NCBI GenBank assembly: GCA_015501585.1
Contig: JADNRY010000006.1
Coordinates: 434,001-498,000 of the forward strand
Source of the DNA: Rhodocollybia butyracea
Lineage: Eukaryota > Basidiomycota > Agaricomycetes > Agaricales > Omphalotaceae
Direction of reading: 5' to 3'
DNA length: 64,000 nt
The notes under the pieces are model-generated. The model was not told where the DNA came from and did not search any database. It saw only the letters and a list, made by a program, of their open reading frames with translations. The position numbers were made by a program, and so were the translations under genes. This document shows positions 10,157 through 22,555 of the stretch, in pieces. Every line of letters begins with the position of its first letter. The first letter of the stretch is position 1.

Positions 10157-13100
10157 ATGTCTCGTCACAGATATGTAAAGAATTTAAACATTGCAGGTAA
10201 ACAGATTACCATCTTGATTATCTGCTCCTATACGCGCTTTCTAGATGAATTGGACGACGATGCTTTATCCGATGTGGACGATGAAATGACAGCAGAAGAA
10301 CAACGTATGTGCTTTGCGGGTTGCTGCAAATATTGTTCCTTAGCAGGGCCTAGTGCAAATGAACGATGTCCTCGAACAAATCCGCAATGTCATTGGCGAG
10401 GAGGAGATTTCTGGATTACCAGATACCGAGATCAAGGAGACTATATGGTATTACCACTTTAACCTAGAGGAATCTATGCAATGGTGTCTGGGTGCGTGTA
10501 TCCTGTGTCATAACTGTAACTTTGAGCTCATTGGCGATTCAGATGAACAAGAGAAACGTCGTGCGGCTAAAGAACGCCAAGGTAAGTTTCACTTTCCTTT
10601 ATACACTCCCCTTTCTTGGTGGTTCCGGCCCTTCTATTTCCTGTGTGCACGCGATCCTAAAAAATCTCTAAGAAATAAGAAGGTGCATGCTTCCCCACAC
10701 CCATCCCCACCGCTGCTGACGCCTCATTTGAGCTAATCAACTTATTTCAGGACTGGCCCAAAGTCACCTTCATCCGGAACCACAACATCACTACTCTGGA
10801 ATGCACAAGTATGGGGACCCTGCGGATTTTGGCGTCGGTGGACGATCGCGAATGCCGTTGATTCATCTGGCTCAGCAGCAGCAGCAGCAAATGCTAGAGG
10901 TTCAAGAGCGGCAAACGCAGCTGGAATACCAGCAGCAGATGATACGGGACATGCCTCTGCAACAGATCGTACTGCAGGAAGCTAGCGAGGAAGATATTGC
11001 ATACGAGGATATAGATAGTTCTCGTCGTTTGAGCACGATTAGTGAACACACCGAACGTACAGAGCTTTCTCCGTATTGGCCTCGTCATGAATTTCTGCCT
11101 CCTCGAGCGTCTAGCTCGATTACAGAGTCCTCGTATGGGAATCTAATCGGTGTGTCTTTTTTATCATGCCGTTAATCAAGTAGCTCACGGGCGGTAGATG
11201 CTGGTTATCTCGTCAATCCTGCAAGGCTCCCATTGGATCCAAATCTCATCCCCGTTTCACCTTCTGGGTCCGCCGTACACCGTTTGTCGATATACGAACC
11301 CGCTCCTTCTGTGGCGTCTTCTGGATCGTATATACCATCGACTCCACCTCATCCTCCCAGCGAGCCCGTTCCATCTCTTGACAAGATACCTGAAATACCA
11401 GATTCTCAATCCTCGGTCCCCCCACCTGTTCCTCCCAAATCCGCTAAATCGTCTGCAGTGAAGCAGCCATCTTCATCTATACCTTCTAATCAAGCTGTTA
11501 AACAGTCGAAACTGGCTCAGCTAGCTAGTAGCCGAGGAAGCACGCGGACCAAAAGCTCTGCTTCTTTAGGTACTGAGGCTGTAGGTTCTATCAAAACATA
11601 TCCAGCGCTTCGTCCAGAATCGCATTATCCGCCATCATTTGTATCTTCGTCATCGTCGTCTTCATCTGCTTCAACGGCATTGCCCATTCCTCCTGTTGGA
11701 CAGCCCCGTATATCAAAGGTGTCTTCTTCGACAGAGCCTACAGATCCACCCGCAGGCTTGCCTTCGAACGGCACGGCGAGGGATGTGTCTTCATCCTTTC
11801 CATCGTCCACCTCGTTGGACGTGCGCAAAGCAGTTGAGGCAGCGATGCAGTTAGAAGCCCTAGATCGTGAACTTGCCGCCTCTCGCCAGGCGAAGAGGAC
11901 CCCAACAGAGAAGAAAACTCCTACAGAACCTTCCAAGTCATCCTCTCGACCAGCTGCTCCCAGTCCGACAACCAGTGGAGCACCCCCTAATAACACACAG
12001 TCCGCGCGCGCGCCTTCAAAGCTTGCCTTGTTAGCGCAGGCAAAAGCCCAAAAGGCTGACATGCAAAAGGCGATCTCGAAGACACGCAAACCTGCTCTGA
12101 ACCAGCTCCCTCCCGAGCACACAGAGTATCTAACTCCAATAGCCAACGGCTCTTCTGTAACCACGGCGATAACTACTTCGTACCAAACACTTTACAGTCT
12201 TACCGATCCAACTCGTCCGCATGTCACTGAAGCCCCATTCGTGGTACCTCTTCCTGCCCAAAAATATATCTCAAGCTCTACGGCTAATCCCAGCCCAACT
12301 GTGACTAAACCCCCTTCAAAACTTGCAATGAAAATAAAGAAAGCGCAGGAGAAGAGCGTTACACCTTCGCAGACGACGGCTCCGGAAGAAGAACCACCGG
12401 TGATCTCGGTACCCCCAATATTCTTGCCTAAATCGACTGGTTCGAGTGCGTCACCATCTGCATTCGCCTCCGTCCTCGTAGATGATGATCTGATGATAAA
12501 TTCTCCTCAAGTGAACGCTGGTACGAGTCAGAGATCTCGTAAAGGGAAAGAGAAAGCTACATCGGAATTGGAGGGAAGGTCGTCGACCAACGGATCCAAT
12601 GGATCCGGGATGGAAAGGCAGTATAGCTCTCACAGACAAAAGCGGATAGCTCCCACTCTAGGGACACCGACAAGTGCGAGCTCGTTTGCGTTTGACGGTC
12701 CCAGTCCGGATGATATCGTCTTCAATGCTCGTCGTGGGACGTCACTAGCTACTCCCAAGGATCGGAAGGATGCCCCCACCAAGAAATCTTCTTCTAGAGC
12801 TTAATTGCTTTATATTGTTGCCCAATTGTTTATCCGTGGAGACTGACTATTTAATCTGTTGTATGTATGTAGCTGCCAGGGAACAAGAAAAAGCTCGAAA
12901 ACGTTTGTTACAATCTCAGTCTGCTGTTGCTTCACGTACAGCCTCGCCTGTCCCGAAAAGCAAGAAAGGGCCCGGTGCAAAGTCAATGACTGGTCCTTCA
13001 ACACCTACAAAATTGGGAATGAACCGTGGGCCTTCGACGCCTGCAAGAGGAATTGGGGTTGATCAACGTACGCTTGACCTTTCGGGGCTCAATTTAACTG

Positions 13101-14975
13101 AGAAGGAGGACCGGTCGGCGATATTCGAAGAGGCTCCGAAGACAAGGTTTGCCCGAGACAAGCTTCTTGAAGAGGCTAAGAAGGTAATCGATTCCGAGGG
13201 TACTGAGAGAAAAAAGGAAGTCAGTCTCGTTGTTATAGGTAAGCTCTCTGTATAACACTGGTGGGGGCTTCTGACGGGTATACACCTAGGTCACGTCGAT
13301 GCTGGTAAATCGACGCTAATGGGAAGAATGTTGTATGAATTAGGGCGACTAGATGAAAAGACCCGATTAGCCAATGAAAGAGGAAGCAACAAGGCGGGAA
13401 AGAGTAGTTTTAGTTGGGCCTGGAGCTTGGATGGCACAACTGAAGAACGAGAAAGGTGAGTCCAATCCCCGTTCCGTTTTTTGGCGTGCCATTCATGTCA
13501 TTTTTTGTACAGAGGTATCACGATGGACATTGCTCTACAATCCATGTCTACACCTCATCGACATATAACGATCCTGGATGCTCCAGGCCATAAAGATTTC
13601 ATACCCAACATGATATCTGGGGCGTCTCAGGCCGACTGTGCACTCTTAGTAGTTGATGCTGCAACGGGTGAGTTCGAAGCAGGGTTCGACCGCGGCGGCC
13701 AAACTCGGGAACATATTCTCCTGGTCCGAAGCCTGGGTGTTTCCCAGGTTGTCGTCGCGATCAACAAGCTTGACCAGGTGAAGTTGCTCCATGACTTGAT
13801 TGTTTGATGTCGTACTCACCCCATGTTTTTGATCGTAGGTTCAATGGAGTAAAAGTCGCTACGACGAAATCTGTGATTTCCTACGCCCATTTCTGGTTCA
13901 ATCTGGTTTCCATCCATCAAAAACAAGATTTGTGCCAGTTGCAGCAATGCAGGGTGTAAATTTAGTCTCTCTGGATGAAGACGCAGCGCAGGAACTTCGA
14001 CAATGGTATAATGGACCTACATTGGCAGATCATCTGGGTGAGCCAAGTACGGTCCCATTAAGGCAAGAAGCTGATTTCTTTGGTCGCTAGATCAACTTGA
14101 CGCCCCAGCCCGCGACATATACACGCCTTTGCGGATTCCCATATCCAACGTGTTTAAAGGCTCTACCTCCGGTACTGCTGTCTCAGGCCGTCTTTGCGGT
14201 GGCGTAGTCCAAGTTGGGGAACGTCTCAGAGTGCTTCCCGGAGATGAAACTGCGGCAGTGAAGCGTATGTCGTTCTGCCACTCCGTTCAAAGTATTACCG
14301 TTCTATCCGTTTCCAGTGATCGAGGTCAAAGACGAGAGTGTTCCTTGGGCAGCGGCTGGTATGAACGCCACGCTGTATCTCACTTCAATCGACCCCGTAC
14401 ATCTTAACATCGGCAACGTCCTCTGTCCACCAACGAATTTAGTCCCATTGGCAACCACGTTCACTGCTCGTATCATTATTTTTGACATTCAGATTCCTAT
14501 CACATGCGGTGCTTCTGTATGTTTTACACTGGTTGGATGTCTGAAGTTTGTTACGGCATGCTAAATATTCGTTCCAGATTGAACTATTCCACCATTCTCG
14601 GGATGTTCCTGCGACAATCACCAACCTAGTATCTACCCTCGACCGAGCATCGGGGAGTATAATCAAGAAGAAACCTCGGTCCGTCTCAAGTTTTGGATTC
14701 AAACGACTGCAAGCTAATAACATCTCTTGATTAGAGTCTTGACGAAAGGAACCTCCGCCGAAGTCCAAATTACCTTGCGTACTCAATCGCTTTCTGGACC
14801 TTTTGTTGCGCGTCCCATTCCTCTCGAATCATTTTCTGTAAACAAGGACATGGGTAGGATACTTTTGCGCCGCGGGGGTGAAACGATTGGTGCAGGTGAG
14901 AGCCAATGGGTTTGGTCAAGTAGTCTTTGACTGATATATCTGCTTTTAGGAATAGTGCTTGAAATCTTTGGATGA
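10157..14975 (+). CDS. HBS1: Hbs1-type translational GTPase, possible Hbs1/Ski7 dual locus
   Basis: Ribosome-rescue GTPase that works with Dom34/Pelota on stalled ribosomes. The N-terminal HBS1 domain is visible ([39 protein letters not shown]). A long Ser/Pro/Thr-rich middle (about 10750-12800) follows. The GTPase has G1 [14 protein letters not shown]3 [13 protein letters not shown] and G4 NKLD. Beta-barrel domains follow ([39 protein letters not shown]), ending IVLEIFG. The end is fixed at 14973-14975. The middle exon stays open to a stop at 12802-12804, and splicing past that stop to [10 protein letters not shown] is needed to reach the GTPase. The donor there is ambiguous (several weak GT sites between 12730 and 12750). 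Three SKLA motifs recur in the middle (near 11505, 12015 and 12315). It is divergent from RIM1. Confidence 0.92.
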
Positions 14976-15303
14976 TCATGTTTAAAGCTTAAAGCTCTAG
15001 ATCAAGGCCTCCCACCTACACTATATTACTGGTCCATATTACCAATCCCACCGTCTTTTGATAAGCCGCAATAATTATTCCAATGTATGTAGCGATAAGG
15101 CATTTGTGTATGAGGGAGGAAGAAGAATTATATACACGATTAGCGATGGATCGAATAGCAGTCTAAGCAAAAAGTCAAAGTAGGTATCCACCGTCACTCA
15201 TCAGGAATCCGGGGTACTAGGAGCTAACCAAGGGTAATAAAGCAAAAAAAAAATTGGCAAGGACTCGTTAAACGAGAAGCATAAATTTTATCATCATGAA
15301 AAA
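14976..15303. other. Convergent spacer between HBS1 and the CBM48 gene
   Basis: Both neighbours end here, so this should hold two 3' untranslated regions and terminators. It is AT-rich, with an A-run near 15245. No open frame of note. Confidence 0.5.
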
Positions 15304-17165
15304 CTAGGTTTCCTTGGCTTCCTTGTCCTTATGATGATGAGTAAATGCACTCTTCAGCTTTCCAAAGATGGATTTCCGCTTTGTGCGACCCGAAGAGGCC
15401 GTACCGAATTTTGAGGGAGATGGAGGTGGTTCGGTTCCAGAAACGGATTTCCGCTTTGTAGGAGTTGTGTTGAATTTTGACGGAGACTGGGAGCTCCGAG
15501 GTGATTCTGTAGAAGGGAAGGCTTTAGAGTCTTTTTTGGAGGGTGTAGCCGGAGTGGAGGGTGGACTAGAGCTGGGTGCTGTTTTGGTTGGTGGGGCTTG
15601 CTCGGCTTCTGGTTGGTCAGAGCTCCCATTAACTTTGGGAGTCTCTATGGAGGTTGCTGTAGGCTGAGACATAGGGTCTGCTTTGGTGTCTACAGCAGCT
15701 GCTGGGACAGGCTCCTGATGTAGAAACTTTGAAGCCAGTGGTAGAGGTGAATGAGTGGAAGGTTCCGTGGATGGAGAGGGTTCTGGGGCAGGTGTGATTT
15801 CGGTGGGAGACGGGGTAGCGGGTACTGAGATTGGTGTTGGAGGAGCGGCGGCAGCAAAGTCCATAAGAATATGGGTGGAAGGTTCGGATGTTGTAGGAGT
15901 AGGGACGACTTGCGCAGACGGGGCTGCAGCTTTATCATCAGGAGTCGCAGTAGTCATTGGGGTAGGAGTAGGGGCTGCTGGTGCAGACAGAGCTGCAGCG
16001 TTAACATCAGGAGTCGCCGGAGTCATTGGGGTGGGGGTAGGAGCTACTTGCGCAGACGGGGCTGCAGCATTAACACCGGGAGCCGCAGGAGTCACTGGGG
16101 TAAGAGTAGGGGCTACTTGTGCAGACGGGGCTGCAGTGTTAACATCAGGAGTGGTTGGAGTCATTGGGGTAGGGGTAGGTGCTACTTGCGCAGACGGGGC
16201 TGCAGCATTAACACTGGGAGCCGCAGGAGTCACTGGGGTAGGAGTAGGGGCTACTTGTGCAGACGGGGCTGCAGCTTTGACATCAGGAGTCGCAGGAGTT
16301 ATTGAGGTAGGAAGAGTAGGAGCTACTTGTGCAGGCGACGCTGCAGCTTTAACATCAGGAGTCGCAGGAGCCGCTGGGGTAGGAGTAGGGGCTACTTGTA
16401 CTGCAGCTTTAGCAAAGACGGTATACACATCAGGGCTCATAGGAGTGATTGGGGTAGGAGGGACCGCAGACACAGGTGCTGGCGACACACCCGGAGTCGT
16501 AGGAGTTATTGGGGTACAAGGGGCCGTAGACACAGGTACTGGCGACTTGACAGACATCTAGGAGAGAAAGTTAGAGAGCTTACCAGTAAAATATGGCATA
16601 CTGACCTGGTCCGGATTTATAGGGTCTACTCCAATGACGCCTTGAATGGCAGCGCCAACTCCTGAAGCAACGTATGTAAACGCAGACGAAGTGCCGTCTG
16701 TTGCAGCAATCGTTGTCGCCAGTTCTGAAACCAACTGAGGAAGGAGCAGTGGGTTACCCTGCGTAGGCTTACCATTTACGGTGCTAATCATTGTGGCAGG
16801 TTTTTCTGGTGTAATCAAGACGTTGTTGACGTTGCCCAAAACGTCAACCTCTGTTGGTTTGGCGTTGTTCACCACCCAAACGCCGTCAACGACAAATTTG
16901 TAAGATATTTTCTGGTTCCAAGGAAGTTGGACAGTGCCCTCGAATCCATTTTGTCCCTTTACGAGGCGAATTGATTGGGACCACTAGAAAGTTTGAGGAT
17001 CAATCCCACGGAAGTTTAAAAGCAAAATTCGAAATACCTGGTCGAAGCTTCCAGTGACTATTACAGAATTAGGCTCTGTATGAGGCCTATATAGAGGTTG
17101 GTTTAAGAATAAGCGTAGAAGAAAGTTGCGCACCAGTGGAAAATGGTTTCATGCTTGTCGCTCAT
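15304..17165 (-). CDS. CBM48 (AMPK glycogen-binding) protein with long Pro/Thr/Ala repeat
   Basis: Exon 1 starts at 17163-17165 (MSDKHETIFHW). Splicing continues PHTEPNSVIVTGSFDQ, then WSQSIRLVKGQNGFEGTVQL, PWNQKISYKFVVDGVWVVNN and DVLGNVNNVL. This is an AMPK-beta-type glycogen-binding module, as in yeast Crp1/Mdg1, with conserved Trp, Lys and the FVVDG strand. A short linker leads to about 417 residues rich in Pro, Thr, Ala and Val, built largely from a 23-residue tandem repeat. A basic tail ends KRKSIFGKLKSAFTHHH. No AMPK-beta C-terminal ASC domain is visible, so it is not the kinase subunit. It probably binds carbohydrate or cruciform DNA like Crp1/Mdg1, but that is inference. Five or so exons are inferred; only the last is long. 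Confidence 0.78.
15890..16430 (-). repeat. 69-bp in-frame tandem repeat (23 residues), about 8 copies
   Basis: The core gcagacggggctgcag recurs at about 15914, 15983, 16052, 16121, 16190 and 16259, exactly 69 bases apart. A 72-base step follows and then a decayed copy. Translated on the minus strand, a unit reads roughly APSAQVAPTPTPVTPAAP plus VNAA. Copies differ mainly at third positions and in Ala/Thr/Val swaps. Confidence 0.9.
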
Positions 17166-17282
17166 GATGGTTGAACGCAAGGTTTTTATGTAATTTTAGG
17201 GGCCGTAACCCAAATAGAATTTAAGTTACTATGAAATACAAAAAAAAATACATACAGCTACATAAATCACTGAGCCATCTCT

Positions 17283-17902
17283 CTAATCATCGGTGAAATC
17301 AGTGTAAATACTATCTGCATCGCTGCTTGCAGCCTTATCACTCCCGCCCCGCCGTACAATTTCGACCATGATGACATCCCAGTCAATCTCTGGTGTAAAA
17401 TACGATTTGTACTCTTGGACAAGTTTATTCGTATTTGGGCTACGAGGGGCCCGGGGCTGTTTCGCCGTCGGTGCCGACGGTACTGAAGGAAGTTTCCTAG
17501 GCTTGACCACAGTAGTAGGAGGTGGCCGAGGAAGCGGGCGTGGGGGCAGTAGCCGAGTTGTGTTAGGGCGTCTTATATGCATTCGACGGCTAAGGCTACA
17601 GCGATAATCAGCACTGTCCCTGGTCAGAGAAATAAATATTTCGCTGGAATAAAATCTCACCAATCACAACAGAATTCAGATAGACAAGAATTGCGAGTCT
17701 TAGAAGGCCCAAGTACAGTTATGGGGCTAGCTGGAGTCAAAGGCTCAAATGGAGTTGGTAAAGTCTCCTGGCTTGCACTAATGAATGAATATGTAGATGG
17801 CCCGGAGGAGCTGGAGCTGGAACTCGAGGATCTCCGGTGAGACCTGGACAACTTTGTAGGAGAAAACAACATTATCGAGTGTTTTCTATCTACTAAAGCC
17901 AT
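17283..17902 (-). CDS. Unknown Ser/Pro-rich protein
   Basis: A two-exon model. Exon 1 begins at 17900-17902 (MALVDRKHSIMLFSPTKLSR) and runs through a Ser tract into TPFEPLTPASPITVLGPSKT. An intron lies roughly from 17660 to 17570. Exon 2 carries RPNTTRLLPPRPLPRPPPTT and a C-terminus YKSYFTPEIDWDVIMVEIVR, ending in an acidic DADSIYTDFTDD. The C-terminal 30 residues look folded and are the part most likely to be conserved. I do not recognise a family. The gene lies head-to-head with the EFM6-like gene, about 200 bases between starts. Confidence 0.55.
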
Positions 17903-18103
17903 AATGGGGCTCTGCTTGTGGGGGTCTCCTGTTATTATACTACAGCATGTTAAAAGTGCTATGACAGATTGCTCAATGAAACAGCAACAATCATAATCAT
18001 GATTCTGCGCAATTGGGCGGGTATATTTCCCCCATCACCGGCCTGTGGCCGCTTAATTTCCGTCATCACCGCCAAGTTCTCAAGTCCCGCCATACTCACC
18101 TTG

Positions 18104-19177
<1,074 letters not shown>

Positions 19178-19419
19178 TACGCAAGCCGTCCATCTTCTTC
19201 GACATTGTTCTTACACGGAAGCGTCGAGAGCATCGTAAACCCGCAATCAAGACCTCTGTCGAGTTGAGATTCATCATTCGGAAGATCACTCCGAGTATTT
19301 TTGGAACTAGGCCGCACCCCTTACGTGGACTTGCGAAAGAATCCGATCATGAGCCTTCTTGTACACTGGTTTTTATCTAGACAATTGTTAAGAAAATTCT
19401 CATCAAAACGATGCAGCAT

Positions 19420-19771
19420 TCAATGCACCTGTAGCCCGTGGATACCTTCTATCTCCTCCTTTAATGTTTCCGTTACAAGTCTGTGCTGTTTCACCATGGG
19501 CAAGCCTTTGAAAGCTTCACTCGCGATGTGTATTGAATAAAAAGTACCGCATCCACCTTCAAAGTTTAATTGAATTTAGATCACAAAAGTAAGCAAATAA
19601 TGCACACTGCACACCTGAAGTATCCTGAACTTGCAGTGCAGAAGGACGGAACTTTTCAGTGAGCTTCGTAGTGATAAGTCGTTCGCCTTCCGTTCGCGAG
19701 TCTGGAGCTGCAGAGAACCTGCGAGCCCGCGAGACTGTCGGAAGAAGATGTCGTCGAGCAACAGAGAACAT
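19420..19771 (-). CDS. BOL3: Mitochondrial BolA-like protein
   Basis: Two exons. The first, from ATG at 19769-19771, encodes a presequence (MFSVARRHLLPTVSRARRFS) and the start of the BolA domain (SRTEGERLITTKLTEKFRPS, ALQVQDTS). After an intron of about 57 bases the frame continues GGCGTFYSIHIASEAFKGLP, then MVKQHRLVTETLKEEIEG and IHGLQVH, with the stop at 19420-19422. The FKGLP-x-V-x-QHR signature is intact and the single Cys after GG is the likely Fe-S ligand. BolA proteins act with monothiol glutaredoxins or Nfu1 in late Fe-S cluster delivery. Bol1 and Bol3 are hard to separate; the GGCGTFY form resembles Bol3. Divergent from COX15, 117 bases between starts. Confidence 0.9.
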
Positions 19772-19888
19772 GGAGGTCGGTTCCGAAAATGGCAGCGCGT
19801 CGATTGGTCAGACGCGTCTATGTTGCCGGGTATTTACGGTCCGGAAACTTATTGAAAGTTTGCACTTGGACCTGTACCGCCAGTATCC

Positions 19889-21522
19889 ATGCTCCCGTCC
19901 TGTTTGAGGGCCCCAGCTTCCCTCCAAACTTCTTTCAGATGGTCAAGGACGCTATGGACACGCAGTCTTGCTAAACCTTCCCTCTTTAATTCTTCCTCAG
20001 CCGCTAGCAGGTTCAAGACCAATTTTTCCTCTTCTTCAGTTTCTCGTTCTGCCATCCGGGCCGCTGCAAACAGCAACGCTCTTTCCATTGACAAGCGTTT
20101 CTTTTCGACAAACCAGCAAGCTGAAAGCCCAGATGGTTTACCTATACTTCCTCCCAAGTCTGTTGGCATGTGGCTAATGGCTTCATCCACTTTGGTCTTT
20201 GCTATCATCGTCGTCGGGGGCATAACTCGCTTGACCGAGTCTGGCCTTAGTATCACAGAATGGAAACCCGTCACTGGAATATTGCCTCCGCTGTCCCAAG
20301 CTCAATGGGAAGAGGAATTCGAAAAGTACAAGGCGACACCGGAATTCAAGCTGTTCGTGCTCTTCTGGATCCATGAAACGCGTAGCTAACGCTTCAATAG
20401 GCTAAACCATTCCTTCCAGCTCGAGGATTTTAAGCATATTTTTTACATGGAATGGAACCATCGCATCCTCGGCCGTTTAATTGGTGTAGTATTCGTCGGA
20501 CCCTTGGTGTATTTCGCGGTCAAGAAACGGATTTCAAAATCTTTGGCTGTCAGACTGGGTGGGCTGGCGCTGTTGATCGGCGCCCAAGGTGGCTTGGGGT
20601 GGTACATGGTCAAATCCGGGTTGGATGACTCGTTGATGGAAACTCCCGGAGCCGTTCCCCGTGTGTCGCAATACCGGCTTGCTGCTCACTTGGGGCTCGC
20701 GCTTTTACTTTATGCTGGAATGTTTAGCCAGGGTTTGGCTATTATAAAGGACTGGAAGTACGCGACTGGGGCCAAGAACTGGATGGGTCTTACGACGTTG
20801 GCGTTTACTAAAGCGCTGCAGTCTCCAGCTGTTGTACGCTTCAAGGCTCGTTCTTTGGGTTTGACTGCTCTCGTCTTTTTGACAGCATTGTCAGGTTAGT
20901 TTTCGGTGTTTATCAGCTTGGCATTACCGACTTATTTTCTGTAGGTGCCTTCGTCGCTGGCCTTGATGCTGGTTTAATGTACAACGAGTTCCCTTTTATG
21001 GGAGGTCGATTGACTCCTCCCAGGGACGAGCTAATGTCTGCGGCTTATGCTAGGCTTCCCGATGGCTCAGACAAATGGTGGAGAAATATCTTTGAGAACC
21101 CTACCACGGTTCAGTTTGATCATCGTGTTCTGGTATGTGAATTTTCCTCCCCACATGAACCATTACTTATCTGTCCTCTCACCGTTCAGGCTATGGCTAC
21201 GTATCTTGGCACCGCTTTATTATTTTTCAGAGCTAGGGGTATGCGCGCGGTTCTCCCTCCTGTAACGCGAACCGCAGTGACTGCGGCGTTCGCAGTGGTC
21301 AACTTGCAATTACTTCTCGGAATCACCACTCTTCTTCACTTGGTTCCTGTCCCTTTGGCAGCGGCTCATCAAGCCGGAAGCGTCATGGTCCTAAGTGCAA
21401 TGTTACACGTTATCCTGACCCTTCGTCACCCGGGGGCAGCAGCCAAGGCCTGGAGAGCTATGCATATGCAGCGCTTAAATGGGGGTTCAAAGGCATCGGC
21501 AGCTAAAAGTACATTAAAGTAG
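19889..21522 (+). CDS. COX15: Heme A synthase
   Basis: Inner-membrane enzyme that oxidises the heme O methyl group to give heme A for cytochrome oxidase. The start at 19889 gives a presequence ([20 protein letters not shown]). The first membrane segment is [20 protein letters not shown], followed by [20 protein letters not shown]. An intron with a GTTCGT donor (20353) leads to [20 protein letters not shown] and [11 protein letters not shown], carrying heme-ligand and conserved His. Later parts are [66 protein letters not shown] and [19 protein letters not shown], all standard COX15 landmarks. Four exons. The C-terminus ends ASAAKSTLK at 21520-21522. Confidence 0.95.
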
Positions 21523-21678
21523 AGGCGAAGTGGTATGTATTGTATCATGGATCTGTAATTATAAACCTCCCCACTGAAAACTAATCAAAACTAATCAAAA
21601 TGAATGGCGCTAAGAGCGCGAGTACATAACCAGTGGTCCGTGATGGACGTGGTCAACGGCTTATAAAGGGACGGCAGT

Positions 21679-22552
21679 ATGGCTGATGTGGACCCACAGC
21701 GACAGTGCCACTACTGCTGTTTCGCTGTCACCACGATGGAGGCGGTAATCTACGACGACTACGATTTCAACCTGCACTCTCCGTTCGATTTCGAAGCTAC
21801 ATTCGACTCATTAGTGTCATCATCTCGGACTATTGAAAATGGGTGAGCACATATTTGTGAATTGAAAGTCAACTTGTTCATTTCTTTCCAGGGACCTTAA
21901 TTCCTTTTTCGCTTTGCCCCCTAGGCCGAGTTCCCCATCGATGGATGTGCTGCCTCTGGACTCAGATACAAAGGATATGGAGTACAGTTTCAGCGTTGAA
22001 TATGTCCATGAAACCGATTTACGGGATAGTCGATTTGTCCAATTCAAGCGTCAGGTCTGAATCGAATTTAAATGGGTTCCGCGTACCCTAGCTAATTTGT
22101 GTAAACACCAGAGTAGATTCCGGTTTTCCCCTCGACGAATTGATGTTCGAATGGTGAAACTGACTTCTCCTGTTTCCGAGCTTCTTGGAAGCAACATATA
22201 TCCTCCCCTCACGGATGTCGCGTCGGTCGAAGAAATTATAACGAATCTCCAAAAGCACTGCGAAGCACTCGAGGATGATTTATTTCTTCTACAGAGTGTA
22301 TTGCACCAGCTGTCGAAGGCAGGAATGTCACTGGCCTATGAAATAGGCGTTCATAAATCCTTTTTCGTTCCGTCGCACCTCCGAATAGCGCTAATCGCTC
22401 CTCAAATTCCCTTTCTTCCAGAGACTCCAAATCCTTCCCATGTTTATATCAAGGATATAACGTTCAAGTTGGCACTCCCCGAGGAGGGTCCAAAGCCCCA
22501 GGTACCTCTTACCTTCCGTCGTTTCATTCTCTGGGCTTATATTGGAAACTGA
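21679..22552 (+). CDS. Unknown N-terminal region plus F-box-type coiled-coil header
   Basis: ATG at 21679 opens a frame MADVDPQRQCHYCCFAVTTM that splices at about 21840-21890 to DLNSFFALPPRPSSPSMDVL. A second inferred intron (about 22057-22112) leads to RRIDVRMVKLTSPVSELLGS, then a helical stretch ITNLQKHCEALEDDLFLLQS and VHKSFFVPSHLR. That last part matches the coiled-coil header found before many agaric F-boxes, including the SPVSELLGSN opening, but no F-box follows. Reading on gives a stop at 22550-22552. If the intron 22501-22555 is removed, the frame runs straight into the F-box gene at 22556. So this may be the 5' part of that gene, or the remnant of a tandem copy. Confidence 0.5.
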
Positions 22553-22555
22553 CAG

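Noticed and set aside
11625..12164. Minus-strand frame of 179 codons inside HBS1
   Set aside because: Opposite a Ser/Pro-rich coding exon; no splice partners and no motif.
15755..16561. Plus-strand Gly/Val/Ala frame of 268 codons
   Set aside because: Shadow of the 69-bp repeat, stop-free on both strands because of its composition.
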